The notes beneath the pieces were generated by a model, which had not been told where the DNA came from, did not search any database, and worked only from the letters and a program-made list of their open reading frames with translations. Positions 11,853-54,195 of a stretch of 64,000 bases of DNA are shown piece by piece. A program made the translations under genes and the position numbers. How positions within the stretch are numbered: position 1 is the first letter of the stretch; every line of letters begins with the position of its first letter. The stretch comes from Pogonophryne albipinna (Eukaryota; Chordata; Actinopteri; Perciformes; Artedidraconidae). The DNA lies in the NCBI GenBank assembly GCA_028583405.1, contig CM053256.1, positions 25,827,325 to 25,891,324 on the forward strand, given 5' to 3'.

Positions 11853-13592
11853 TTTATTTTTAGATATCACCATAGCTAAGTGTAACTTCTGACAACAGGT
11901 ATAATACACTTAATAACCCGTCGTAACTCTTTTTTCTGCTGCTTTTTGGTCCAGTAGCGTCTGTGGCGAGTCTCTCCTGTGTGTCGCTGAACACTGAAAC
12001 ACATGCACGTCATTCACCTGGAAACAGAGCAGTCACACAGACTGACGGTATGAAGAGGACACCCAGACAGTATTACTAATTATCATAAGGCTAGATTACT
12101 GTACAGCTATGCACCAAAGTGTCCACTCGGAGAAAGAGCACCATATTTACAACTCCATTTACACTGGTTTCCAAAAGGAACAAACACAAAGATAAAAAGA
12201 CATTTCAAACCGCGTTCCTTTTTTCTCTTCAGTCAAACATGGCTATGTAGTACGGAAGAAGGTTCGAGTCACATTTTCAATCTGACCACACTGAATTCAT
12301 TTTTTTGAGTTCTTAAAACTTAAATCAGGATTATGAGAAAATGGTCTGAATTCTGTCAACATTCAAAAGTCTGAATTTTGAGAATAAAGTCTGAATAAAG
12401 AAAAGATTGAGTTTCCTTCTCAGAATTCAGAGGGAAAAGATAGACTTTGTCTCCAAATTCGGACCTTTTTGTCCTAAGAACTCTCACTTTAATCTGAAAA
12501 TTCAGAGAAAAAAAATTGATGAATTTTAAGAATTAAGTCACAATTCTGAGATTTAGGTTAGAATTTAAGTTAGAATAAACTGAAAAACTCACTTTAATCT
12601 TAGAATAAATAAATAGTTTTTAATTACTGTTGGTCAGACCCTAATTATAAAAAAGATCCCATGTGGCCTTAACCCTCTGCTGTAATGTAGGAATACAAAA
12701 ACAAAACAATTAAAACTAATAAAAAAAGTTTCTGTACAGATAGCTGCAACACACCGTATAGCTTATTGCCAATGCCCTCAAGAGTCCCCCGTCCCCCTCC
12801 CCTTTATGTGATGCTCTCTTTAGCTGACTGTGAGCCCCTCCTGCTGCACAGCATCACCCCTCACATGTCCCAACAGCACATCGCTCCAAAGAAATGTACA
12901 GGATTTAAAAATAAACTTTACTTTCAACAGACTGTATATACAGGTGGGCTGCAGGGAGCCAGCAGAGGTCAAACGTAATGCTCCGTCAGCAAAACACTGG
13001 AATATGAATAAAAAAATAATTACAGCTCATCTCGTCAGATGGAAAGGGCTCTGACAGAATGTCTCTGGGAGAAGTACAGCTTTAAAACTTCAGAAAACAC
13101 ATCGTCCAAGTGCAACACTGAATCCAAACTGGAGTCTAAATTAAAACTTTCTCTCTTCCCTTCTATAAAAGACAACTCATGAACTCAAACGTATTCCCAG
13201 TTCCAAGGGGGCTCTGCTGAGTCAGCGGGACCACAGAGAGTCAGGGAATACCTTCTGAGGGACACAAAGAAAAGATACAGTGTTTTGAGAATAAAGTGGC
13301 AATTTAAATGTAAGAAATACAAATATCATTCGAATTCTTCCTCAGAATTATGAATTTAAATTGAATTATAAAAAATAATAATTAAATGACAGTTTAGACT
13401 AAATATGTTTTTTTTGTAAAATTACTACAGTCTTGATATTAAAATGTATTTGATACTTTTCCCTCTAAAATGACTATTTTGGCCTCTTCAAATGAACCTC
13501 TTTTCTTTTGATATATACTCAAAAATGTAACATGTTTTCCCGCATACTCAGCAAAAAAACGTGGGGAGGGGGGGGGGTTTACAAGCTGCTGC
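11853..13592 (-). other. snrk: snrk 3' UTR (inferred)
   Basis: Non-coding sequence after the snrk stop on the minus strand. Candidate AATAAA signals on that strand lie at 11853-11858 and 11684-11689. The 12250-12620 part is an A/T-rich quasi-repeat of TCTGAATTTTGAGAATAAAG-like units. The exact end is not determinable from sequence alone. Confidence 0.4.
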
Positions 13593-42495
<28,903 letters not shown>

Positions 42496-42765
42496 AGCTG
42501 GAGAGGGCGATGGGGAGAGGAGGGTCCCCCCTGTAGGCCGGGTCAGGTTGGCTGAGTTGTTTGGGTCCAGCTTAGTTCAGTTCATCGAAGGTGGAGGGAA
42601 AAACCCATGGCTCCAGCTGCCTTTATGAAATGACAACAGTTTCAATAAACAATGACTACATACATATAGGCAAAGCTGGCAATTAAACTGAAAAGGTGTC
42701 CAAATGGAAATGTTCAGCACACTGAAAGATTTCAAATATAATATGAATGCAGCAGACCCTCCCTT

Positions 42766-42893
42766 ACACTGAGCATAATAATGTTATTGTGATCATATGC
42801 ATCTGTCATGTTTTCACAGAATGGCTGCCACACTGAGCATAATAATGTTATTGTGATCATATGCATCTGTCATGTTTTCACAGAATGGCTGCC
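42766..42893. repeat. Exact 64-bp tandem duplication upstream of snrk coding exon 1
   Basis: Two identical 64-bp units starting ACACTGAGCATAATAATG, each containing GTGATCATATGCATCTGTCA. The copies appear identical, suggesting a recent duplication. They lie in the intron between the putative non-coding first exon and the first coding exon. Confidence 0.9.
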
Positions 42894-43338
42894 ACACTAA
42901 CGTTAGCTCATTTGTCCTGCCTGCTGTATCGTGCTGCTACAATGAACCACGTTAAACTTGTCTTAACTACATAAGGCTTCCAGTTGTCCAATGCACAGGA
43001 AGCTACTTGTTTCGAGCGGAGTTTCATAGACTGCAGTTGGCAGAAGTCAGCTGCATGACAGGCCCCGACCGGCGGTAGCACACGTTAGCCTGACGTTACA
43101 TGGGCTAGCTCGTTGTCCATTGATTGATTAACGTTAGCTCACTGTGTGACTAACGTTAACTGCTTTCGCTCTTTAACGTTAGAAGGTTGCCTTTATTCAT
43201 TACAAAGCCACACTAATGTATACACAAACATGTTTAGCTAGCTGTGAAACAAGGCGCTGGCCACACAGGTACACAGGTATCACACAGCTATCCGGATTAC
43301 CTAGCATGTAGCAAGCTAAAGTTACTCGCTCAGCTCAC

Positions 43339-43600
43339 CTCTCCAGCTTTGCTTCGGTAAACATAACGCCCCTGGTCCAGTCTCTACCGGGTATCCTGGG
43401 TCCTTTGGGAGCTCTCTACAGAAGCTTGTCGCAAATGATGAGAGAATACGAGGGGTTGACCGTGGCACTCAGAAGGTGCCTATGCCCAGGGTTCATGTGT
43501 AAAAGGAGGCATTGCATTGCATAGCTGGCAGCGGCAGCCTGATCCGTGTATCCTTCCAGCCGACTGGGGCTGTGGTGATGCCTTCAAGGGCTGAAAACAG
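43339..43600 (-). other. snrk: Putative snrk 5' non-coding exon 1
   Basis: On the minus strand, GCAAAGCTGGAGAG|GTGAGCTG gives a strong donor with the exon ending at 43339. The 5' edge is a guess. It lies about 0.85 kb upstream of the coding start, as expected for a gene whose coding exon follows a 5' UTR exon. The intervening 42496-43338 is intron with the 64-bp duplication. Confidence 0.45.
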
Positions 43601-43899
43601 TGTCGAAATGTTTACAACCGTCAAACTGTGGACCAATACAAATGATTTCCACAGTTGAAGATATGGGCATCACATATGTTTAATAGATGAATTAAATCAT
43701 AATAAACCTTTATAATGTTGCCATTCAATCTACCATAAATTGGGATCTTTCAGAAAAAACTAAAGCGAGAGAAAATATGTGTTTTCTTATTGTTAATGAA
43801 AAGCGTTTTCTGGCGGGACAAATTGTAGACATTTCGAGTCAGGTCCTTACAAGGAACACTGGAAAGCAACACGAGAGCATCGCCAACCGCATTCTGCTC

Positions 43900-43907
43900 T
43901 GACGTCA
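43900..43907. promoter_or_regulatory. CRE-like palindrome between snrk and pomgnt2
   Basis: TGACGTCA, the full cAMP-response-element palindrome, in the about 1 kb between the two divergent presumptive first exons. The position suits a promoter element but no functional evidence exists. Confidence 0.35.
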
Positions 43908-44589
43908 AACAAAAACGGTTGCTGAAAACATCATTCCATATTTACTCAACACATTATTTACGGTAGAATTTGTATCTAATTAAAAAAGTAATGGTTTGTT
44001 GCATTAATGAAAGTCAGTTTTGCATTATTGTGTTTTGAGATAAGCAAGACGTGTAATACATCGCCCAAATACCCTATTATTGAATAGCAGGCGATGTGAA
44101 AACCCTCCTTAAGTATTTTGGTTTTATTCCGCAATTTCTAGGCCCACACATTTGTGTGCAAGTGATAATTGAGGGACAGTGTAGCCAGCTTGGTTTTCCC
44201 AAGCGTCTAGTGACATCTAGTGAGAGGAATAAGACATGTTTTCTCAATGTATTTCTCACAAAAGCTGTTTTTCCCACTTTTTGCATGACATGATTAGTAT
44301 CTAATATTTTTCAATATATTTTTCTTTGAACTTGGCCCTCAATGTATTGTAAACGGTAGATCATAGATGGATTTATTACAGTCTACAAAGTCTGGATTTA
44401 ATTCACATTTTAGTCACATCATTTGATTAATTGATTGATCTCTGCATTTAAAAGTATTTGAATAAACGCCTTCAGAACACACAACCCGCTTTATCGGATG
44501 AAAGAAACACGTTTTCTTAGGCTACATACAACTGTAGTGTGGTATCGCTACGTTTCTTTTTCATGATAAATATGCACAACATGCATTAT

Positions 44590-44835
44590 CAGTGGCACCC
44601 TCGGAGTGTCATCGCGAGACCTGACCGCGGGATTTTCTCGGCGGTATCCAGGCATCTGCTGCCTCTCTCTGTGACAGCTAGCTTCAGTAGGCTAGCTTCA
44701 ATAGCCTCAGTAGCTTCAGTAGGCTAGCTCAGAAGCTTCAGGAGCCTGTAAGCACCAGCACAGAGCACCGAGTGAGGGGACACGCTGCTGTCTCCTGACA
44801 CTCTATCTGTGTGTGTCTCTGCAGCATAGCCCGAG
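44590..44835 (+). other. pomgnt2: Putative pomgnt2 5' non-coding exon 1
   Basis: A relatively CG-rich stretch (CATCGCGAGACCTGACCGCGG) ends in CCCGAG|GTAAGG, a strong donor at 44836. A small GTAGGCTAGCTTCA tandem repeat lies at 44678-44730. The 5' edge is approximate. The role is inferred from position upstream of the single coding exon. Confidence 0.45.
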
Positions 44836-44850
44836 GTAAGGACCTGTGTA

Positions 44851-47603
<2,753 letters not shown>

Positions 47604-47611
47604 TGCTGCAT

Positions 47612-48049
47612 CAGTGTTTCCCACAGAATTTGATTCTCCCGGCAAGAAAAGCCAAAGGCCCCTTAACCTATTTGGGTGGCCCACACGAAAATACATGCGA
47701 GTTCATGGCTACTGTAGACAACGTTCTTGTTGCTCTTGTTGCGTTGTTAATAAGTGACACACCGGAATTGAGGATCTGTGGGGTTTATTCTCCCAAAAAT
47801 ATAATTTACAATTTAGGCATTTAGCAGACGCCTTATTCCAAAGCGATTTACAATGACCAGTTACAGGGACATTCTCCCTGGAGTAACTGAGGGCCTTACT
47901 CAAGGGCACACTAGTAGTGGTGTTCCAGGCGGGATTTGAACTCGCAACCTTCCGATCATCAGCCCACCTCACTAGACCACCACCAAAAAAAGAAAAATAA
48001 TAATAATTATTATTGCGTCCCGCCACAAATAAATGTATGGGAAACACTG
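47612..48049. mobile_element. hAT-like element (CAGTGTTTCCC type) carrying a SINE
   Basis: Inverted ends CAGTGTTTCCCACAGAATTTG and, from the right, CAGTGTTTCCCATACATTTA. TGCAT lies immediately on both sides (47607-47611 and 48050-48054); a full 8-bp duplication is not preserved. The interior holds a SINE at 47811-47984. Confidence 0.68.
47811..47984 (-). repeat. tRNA-derived SINE nested in a hAT element
   Basis: The minus strand starts GGTGGTGGTCTAGTGAGGTG (A-box-like) and has GCGAGTTCAAATCCCGCC (B box). It ends ATCGCTTTGGAATAAGGCGTC, the teleost SINE tail type also seen at 40395-40580. Confidence 0.75.
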
Positions 48050-48486
48050 TGCATTTAATGTGTGCATGCCCATGTGCATTCACTGAGGCACCTCAGTGTC
48101 TTCACAGAGAGTGATCCTGTTGCTTGTGACATATTGTACTTGTTGGGATGTTAAAAATAGTCCAGGGATTCTGCTCTGCTCCTGCAGAACAAAAGCAGCA
48201 TGCAAAACAAACACAGCAGAAGAAAGAGAAATGGAGAGAACTTGACAACTAAACAACATCAGATATCAGAAAGTGGTTTGTTGCCAAGTAGGTTTACACA
48301 TACAAGAATTATAATCCATAATCCCAGTATGACATGTTTTATTCTTGTTATGGTTGTGTGTGTTCTCTGTGTTTCCCTCTTATTCTGTTGCTGCTATAAC
48401 ACGTGTACTTCCCTACCGGGATCAATAAAAGCCTATCTTATCTTATGATGTAAAAAGAAAAGGATGCTAAAATAAATGATTAAAGA

Positions 48487-48615
48487 CTAAGAGGCCCTAG
48501 TATGTTGCGTTTTTTCCCCCTGTATTCAATACGTTTTAGTGCATGTAAATGGTCTGCAAAGGCAAACATCGAAAAGTTCCCTCCAGAGGGAGTTTCTCTC
48601 CCACACATTCTAAAA
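48487..48615. mobile_element. MITE of the CCAGAGGGAGTTTCTCT family, left-half fragment
   Basis: AAGAGGCCCTAGTATGTTG through CCCTCCAGAGGGAGTTTCTC. This is the left third of the family seen at 41423 and 52070. The right end is absent. Confidence 0.6.
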
Positions 48616-49225
48616 AGTGTACACAATAAAGGTGAGTAACAGGAAAAAGTCAGAGCCCTAAGAGTTGGAAAGCGACCCCAGAGAGATGGAAAGCAGTTGA
48701 TTGGCATGTCTGTGGGAATAGTATAAAGTAAGTAATAAATGAATACTTTGCTGTAAGTTAACAGCGAGCCATCAGATGGGTTTGCTAGTTGCCCTGGGTT
48801 TGCAGGCAGCTGCTCTCCGTTAACTCTTGGTCTGATTTAGTGTCCCTCAATGACTCACTTGTTCTCTCAGTATGCAGATGAGTAGAGAAATACTCTGGTT
48901 CTTCTCTCTGTGCCTCCTCGCAACTTGTCATGACATTTTCAGGAAGGGTGACAGGGTAAGGTTAGGAAAATGTCTAATTTGTCTGCCAAAGCTAACAACC
49001 TCTATTCCCTTAGTCGTGGGCGGAAATCTGCTCTCATAAATCACGATGGGGTATCGCTTACATAAAGAGCACTGCAGCATCAAAGGCTTGCTATTCTTTA
49101 TTATTTAAATATTTTGTTTCTCCTGCACTGATAATCACGTGATTATTTTCATTAATCATGAATTTTTGTTTGACTTTATGAATGTTAATCCTAACTTTAC
49201 GTTCTTTCTTATTTTTCCTCCCTAG

Positions 49226-49417
49226 CTTTCTCCTCACCTATACTATCGTTTCCCCCCAATGGTCAACCCCTGCTCCACCGTCTTCTGCCTTCTTTTCTTC
49301 CTAAGTTGTCGTCTGTTGGCGGATGTCTCGTCACTTCCCTCTGAGGTCGGGGGCCAGTTGGAGTGGTGAGGTGGGTGTGCAGCAGCAGTGATGCGGGCTT
49401 CAGTGGCAGGCTGCAAG
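49226..49417 (+). other. pomgnt2: pomgnt2 5' UTR part of coding exon (inferred)
   Basis: An acceptor-like tract TTTCTTATTTTTCCTCCCTAG ends at 49225. The exon would then run through the start codon with no further splice needed. The preceding 48616-49225 is plain intron. Confidence 0.45.
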
Positions 49418-51193
49418 ATGAGCATTGGTGCACTCCTTAACGGGTTGCTGGTCTCTGTAGTCGCAGCTCTTCTTTGGAAGTATTCCAAGCTGAGTGAGCA
49501 CGCCGCCCTGCTTGAGGAAGAGCTGCACATGACCCAGCAGTCCCAGGAGGTCTCGCAGGCCCACATCGACTACCATGTTGCCCTTCAGGCTCTTCAGGAT
49601 CACGGCACCCGCATGGTCTGCACCGGAAAGATGCACACCGACCGCATCTGCCGCTTTGACTACCTCTGCTACTGCTCTGAGGCGGAGGAGTTTGTGTTCT
49701 TCCACTCCAATTCCTCTGTCATGTTGCCAAACCTGGGCTCCAGGCGCTTCCAGCCGGCCCTTCTGGACTTGTCCTCAGTGGAGGATCACAACACCCAGTA
49801 CTTCAACTTCTTAGAGCTCCCAGCTGCTGCTTTAAAGTTTATGCCTAAACCGGTGTTCGTACCGGATGTGACACTTATTTTAAACAGATTCAATCCAGAT
49901 AACCTAATGCATGTGTTTCATGATGACCTGATCCCTGCCTTCTACACTATGATGCAGTACTCAGACTTAGATGATGAGGCGCGTTTGGTTTTTATGGAGG
50001 GCTGGGGTGAAGGCCCGCACTTTGACCTCTACCGACTTCTAAGCAGCAAGCAGCCACTGCTCAAAGAACAGCTCAAGAACTTTGGCAAGCTCATGTGTTT
50101 CACTAAATCCTACGTGGGCTTGTCCAAGATGACCACCTGGTACCAGTACGGGTTTGTTCAGCCGCAGGGGCCCAAAGCCAACATGTTGGTGTCAGGAAAT
50201 GAGATCCGGCAGTTTGCGAGGGTTCTGATGGACAAAATGAACATCACAAGGGTAGAGGAAATGGAAAAGGATGGAGGGAGTTCTGAAGATGAGAAAGGGA
50301 AAAGGGATGAATACATTGTACTGTTTAGTCGTTCAACAACACGGCTGATACTGAACGAGGCGGAGCTGATCATGGCGCTGGCCCAGGAGTTCCAGATGAG
50401 AGTGGTCACAGTATCCCTAGAGGAACAGTCCTTCCCCAGTACCGTCCAGGTGATCAGTGGGGCTTCCATGTTAATCAGTATGCATGGAGCTCAGCTAATC
50501 ACCTCACTCTTCCTCCCTAGAGGAGCTGTTGTGGTGGAGTTGTTCCCTTTTGCTGTTAACCCTGAACAGTACACCCCGTATAAAACCCTTGCCACCCTTC
50601 CAGGCATGGATCTTCACTATGTCTCTTGGAGGAACACCAAGGAGGAGAACACCATCACCCACCCAGATAAACCTTGGGATCAAGGGGGCATTACTCACTT
50701 GGAGAAGGAGGAGCAAGAGCGAATCCTGGCGAGCAAAGATGTGCCCAGGCACCTGTGCTGTCGCAACCCGGAGTGGCTCTTCCGGATCTACCAGGACACC
50801 TTGGTGGACATCCCTTCCTTCTTGGAAGTCCTTAAAGAGGGAATGAAGACAAAGCCCAGTGTGAGAAGATCCAAACCGGCCAGCACAGTTCATCCGGGCC
50901 GGGTCAGAGAACCCCAGTGTCAGACCTCGGTACAAACCACTAATGAGGCTAAACTCACAGTCTCCTGGCAGATCCCATGGAATCTGAAATACCTGAAAGT
51001 GAGAGAGTTGAAGTACGAGGTGTGGATCCAGGAGCAGGGAGAGAACACCTACATGCCTTACATCCTTCCGCAGCAGAACTACACGTTCTCAGAGAACATC
51101 AAGCCCTTCACCACCTACCTGGTGTGGGTCAGGTGTATCTTCAACAAGAACCTCCTGGGCCCCTTTGCAGATGTTCTTATGTGTAGGACCTAG
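49418..51193 (+). CDS. pomgnt2: POMGNT2, protein O-mannose beta-1,4-N-acetylglucosaminyltransferase 2
   Basis: ER type II glycosyltransferase (family GT61, formerly GTDC2/AGO61). It adds GlcNAc in beta-1,4 linkage to O-mannose on alpha-dystroglycan, starting the functional core M3 glycan. 591 residues against 580 recalled for human, in one exon as in mammals. Residues 5-20 are a hydrophobic signal anchor ([16 protein letters not shown]). The catalytic domain includes [58 protein letters not shown] (about 353-359), and [17 protein letters not shown]. The C-terminal fibronectin III-like domain (about 495-585) contains [18 protein letters not shown] and ends VLMCRT. An acidic insert ([16 protein letters not shown]) extends the mid-region relative to human. 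Start chosen at the ATG aligning with the human N-terminus; an in-frame ATG at 49391 would add nine residues. Confidence 0.96.
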   Translation: MSIGALLNGLLVSVVAALLWKYSKLSEHAALLEEELHMTQQSQEVSQAHIDYHVALQALQDHGTRMVCTGKMHTDRICRFDYLCYCSEAEEFVFFHSNSSVMLPNLGSRRFQPALLDLSSVEDHNTQYFNFLELPAAALKFMPKPVFVPDVTLILNRFNPDNLMHVFHDDLIPAFYTMMQYSDLDDEARLVFMEGWGEGPHFDLYRLLSSKQPLLKEQLKNFGKLMCFTKSYVGLSKMTTWYQYGFVQPQGPKANMLVSGNEIRQFARVLMDKMNITRVEEMEKDGGSSEDEKGKRDEYIVLFSRSTTRLILNEAELIMALAQEFQMRVVTVSLEEQSFPSTVQVISGASMLISMHGAQLITSLFLPRGAVVVELFPFAVNPEQYTPYKTLATLPGMDLHYVSWRNTKEENTITHPDKPWDQGGITHLEKEEQERILASKDVPRHLCCRNPEWLFRIYQDTLVDIPSFLEVLKEGMKTKPSVRRSKPASTVHPGRVREPQCQTSVQTTNEAKLTVSWQIPWNLKYLKVRELKYEVWIQEQGENTYMPYILPQQNYTFSENIKPFTTYLVWVRCIFNKNLLGPFADVLMCRT

Positions 51194-52069
51194 TACAAAC
51201 ACCTTGCCGATGTGTTGCTGTTTAGTTTATAAGTTGAGTCATGCTTGTGCCACACAGTCAAATTTTAACATTGTCCAGTGGGGGTTGGCAAAAGTGAAAT
51301 GGCATATCCTAGACCAGGCTGCTGAACAGTAATGTTTCCCTGGCCAGCACAGGCAACAAGAAGACTTGAACCACAGGGTCACAACTCCATGGCAACAGCC
51401 GTTCATAAAAGTATATTTTCGGTACCAGTGAAAGAAAGAAAAACCATGTCAATACTAAACATAACAGAAGTCAAATGAGCAGATTTATTTATGTGCAAAT
51501 AATATAGAACATGTTTTTTAGTATTCGTCAAAACACTGGTTCTTTACCTTTTTACAGTATGCAATAGAGCTTTTCTCTAGAGAGCGAGGAAGGTTTTAGA
51601 ATAGCAAGATTTTGTTATGTTTCCTGACTTGTCCAATGTCTACTGTGTGTGTGATGCCTGTGTGTGTGATGCCTGTGTGGCTTAGTGTACCTACCAGTTG
51701 TTTGATTGCTTACACCATTATTTGCAGAACCTAGCCGAAACCAAAGCAACATTCAACATCGTTCAGGTCATATGACATGTTCTAGATTGTTCACACTTGC
51801 TAAGATACATATAGTTTTCAACCTGGTATCTAAAAAAATTGTGAAGGATTGTGTGTTTTAAAAAAAAAATCAAAGCTCAACAAAAGTTAATAATGTTTTG
51901 ACCCTGTGTAATTGTAAGGAGCATTTTGTGAGGAAAGCTCCTGTTCTTTAACTACACTATATTTTTAAATGTTACAATAGCACACACGTTTTGGTTTTTC
52001 CAAAGTATTATGCCACAAATATTGAAGTCAGTTCTACTGAACAAATTATGTGCAAAAAGTGTCTTTCTT

Positions 52070-52502
52070 TAAAGAAACCCTATCATGCTTTTTGGATTTT
52101 TCCTTGAGTGTGTTTCTATAGGTTTTTGTGCATGTAAATGTTCTGCAAAGGCTCAAATCCCTGTGTTCCCTTCAGAGGGAGTTTCTCTCCCACACACTCT
52201 GCCTGAAACGCCTCCATTGGACTCCTTTGTTCTGTAACATAGTGACAACACTATGTAACACACAATTCTATGGGCTAGCGCTCCAGTACATTGTGCTAAG
52301 GGGCAGGACATCTCTAAATGGTTGACCAATCACAACAGAGCTGGCCAGCTAACCAATCAGAGCAGACTGAGGTCTGGTTTCAGACAGAGGGTGAAAAGAG
52401 GTGCTGCAGCACGTGAGAAAAATAAATACCTTTTTGAATATTAAATGTAGAGACACACAATACTAATATAAACCTGACAATGAGCATGATAGGGCCCCTT
52501 TA
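52070..52502. mobile_element. MITE of the CCAGAGGGAGTTTCTCT family in the pomgnt2 3' UTR
   Basis: Ends AAAGAAACCCTATCATGC and, inverted, AAAGGGGCCCTATCATGC. The interior carries CAGAGGGAGTTTCTCTCCCA, CATTGGACTCCTTTGTTCTG and AACCAATCAGAGCAGACTGA. It is about 430 bp long and the best-matched pair of ends of the family in this window. Confidence 0.78.
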
Positions 52503-53264
52503 CTAATTGGCATTCATTACAACAGTGTTATAGTTTCTTTTGAGAGAAAATCCATATCACCAGGCTATAAATACAGATTTTTTTTATTAAGACAGTTAAG
52601 GTATGTTGCTGCGTGGGGTTTTACTGACATTTGAATTACAATACTAAATGTCTGTTTGCTTTCCTCAAAGGTTTCCTAGCTGTTATGGAAAGTACTACAT
52701 TTTAGATAAAAACAGCAGACATCCAAAGGTGGCTTTTGTAGTTGTTATTTCATTCTTCTCATGAAGTGTTGGTAGCTAGACTGCAAAAAGGTGTTGAATT
52801 GGACGTGTTAGTATGTGTTAGCTGTAGCAAGAGACGGTTTATGGAATGCCACAAGTTCAACGAAACACTGCCACCAGCTTTGTGTGTAATGTGCCATTGT
52901 TAGGGCTATGTCATGTACTTATTTTGGACTTCTAAACAGTACATTATTAGATTTGTCATGTTTGATTGCTTGCTGAAGATCATTTCCTTTACCTAAATCT
53001 GCATTTTCAGATTTTGATTAATTTATATATTTTTCTGAGTTTTCAGCTGCAGATGCACGTTTACAATTATTTTTGAGCCATTGTTGTGTGTGCAGGATGT
53101 GATGTTTTGATATATGTATGTGTTTGTACTGTTAGTTAGATTAGCGTTAGCCCCTGTGCCCCCTCAGTGGACACAGCATATGTATGTGCTAAGTGAAATG
53201 AGACTACACTTTTCTGTTTTCTACATTAGCAGATAGCTAGTTTCTTTTTCAGTAACTGTGATTG

Positions 53265-53270
53265 AATAAA
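53265..53270 (+). terminator. Candidate poly(A) signal of pomgnt2
   Basis: AATAAA in TGATTGAATAAAGAATC, about 2.07 kb after the stop codon. It is followed by a T-rich stretch. Confidence 0.55.
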
Positions 53271-53540
53271 GAATCTTATTTCTTACAGTATCTGTTTTGT
53301 TTAACCAGTTTCTAACAAAAAACAATTGCATAAATCCTTAACCCTAGATCATTTATACATAAGAGGCCGAAATGCGTATGATCAAAAAAACTGTTCTTGT
53401 ATAAGTCAAATGGTCAAAAGTATTCCAGCCTTTCACCGAATGACTTACAAAGATTTGACTGTCACAGACACGTTTCCAATGTCGAAAGAACATCGTGAGA
53501 ATTTTGAACAATGCATGAGTTCCCAATGAGTATGTGTCAG

Positions 53541-54187
53541 CGACGTGCAGTCAGGGGAGGCAGGGGAGGCAGAGCCTCACCTGTCATACTCCAATGTAAC
53601 GGAAAAACGACTAAAGAAAAACTAAATAGTAATAATAATAATAAAATGTCTCCACTGATCTGTGTTGTAAATGTGATTTCTGTATGATTCCAATCGCTTT
53701 TTATAGTTAAAATCAGCAAATTTGACGAGCTCTGCTACAACTACGGGTAGCGATGAGAAGTGAGGCAGGGACGAGCTCTGCCTCTCGTAAGCCCACAGTA
53801 ACTGGCTGGAGCGCGGGCACTAATTTAACGCGGGCACTTATTTTGTGAGCGCGCTCAAGCCAGTTACTGTGTGGTGAGGTGAGGCACAGATGAGCTCTGC
53901 CTCAACTCAGAATGCGCCACCCCACAGAAACTGTCTGGAAAGCGGGCCCTAAGCGCATGCCTGCACCATCTCACTGTATGTCACCAATGTAATGTTTGTA
54001 GATCCCTTTATTACATTTATCCTCGCCATCCATAGTCTCTAAATAACTTATTTCACGTATATATGATATTTATGATATATTTTGAAAATAACCGAATATT
54101 TCGATTATGGTAAAAATATGATATTTGTAAATCTGACTCTGAAAGAGTCAGTGCCTCACCAGCCATGAACCTCACCGCACGTCACTG
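53541..54187. mobile_element. hAT-like MITE with 8-bp flanking repeat
   Basis: The left part GACGTGCAGTCAGGGGAGGC and right part CACCGCACGTCACTG are roughly inverted. TGTGTCAG occurs exactly at 53533-53540 and 54188-54195. The TIR alignment is offset by three bases, because the left TIR may share CAG with the repeat. Internal paired GAGCTCTGCCTC strings were seen. No coding sequence. Confidence 0.6.
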
Positions 54188-54195
54188 TGTGTCAG

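Larger units (their letters stand above)
51194..53290 (+). other. pomgnt2: pomgnt2 3' UTR (inferred), including a MITE
   Basis: About 2.1 kb of non-coding DNA from the stop to just past an AATAAA at 53265-53270. A MITE occupies 52070-52502. Confidence 0.55.

Noticed and set aside
47811..47984. A functional tRNA gene on the minus strand
   Set aside because: A- and B-box-like strings are present, but a cloverleaf with an intact acceptor stem is not, and the body continues into the SINE tail.
49400..50935. Open frames on the minus strand and in other frames of pomgnt2
   Set aside because: They overlap the well-supported pomgnt2 coding exon and have no similarity of their own.
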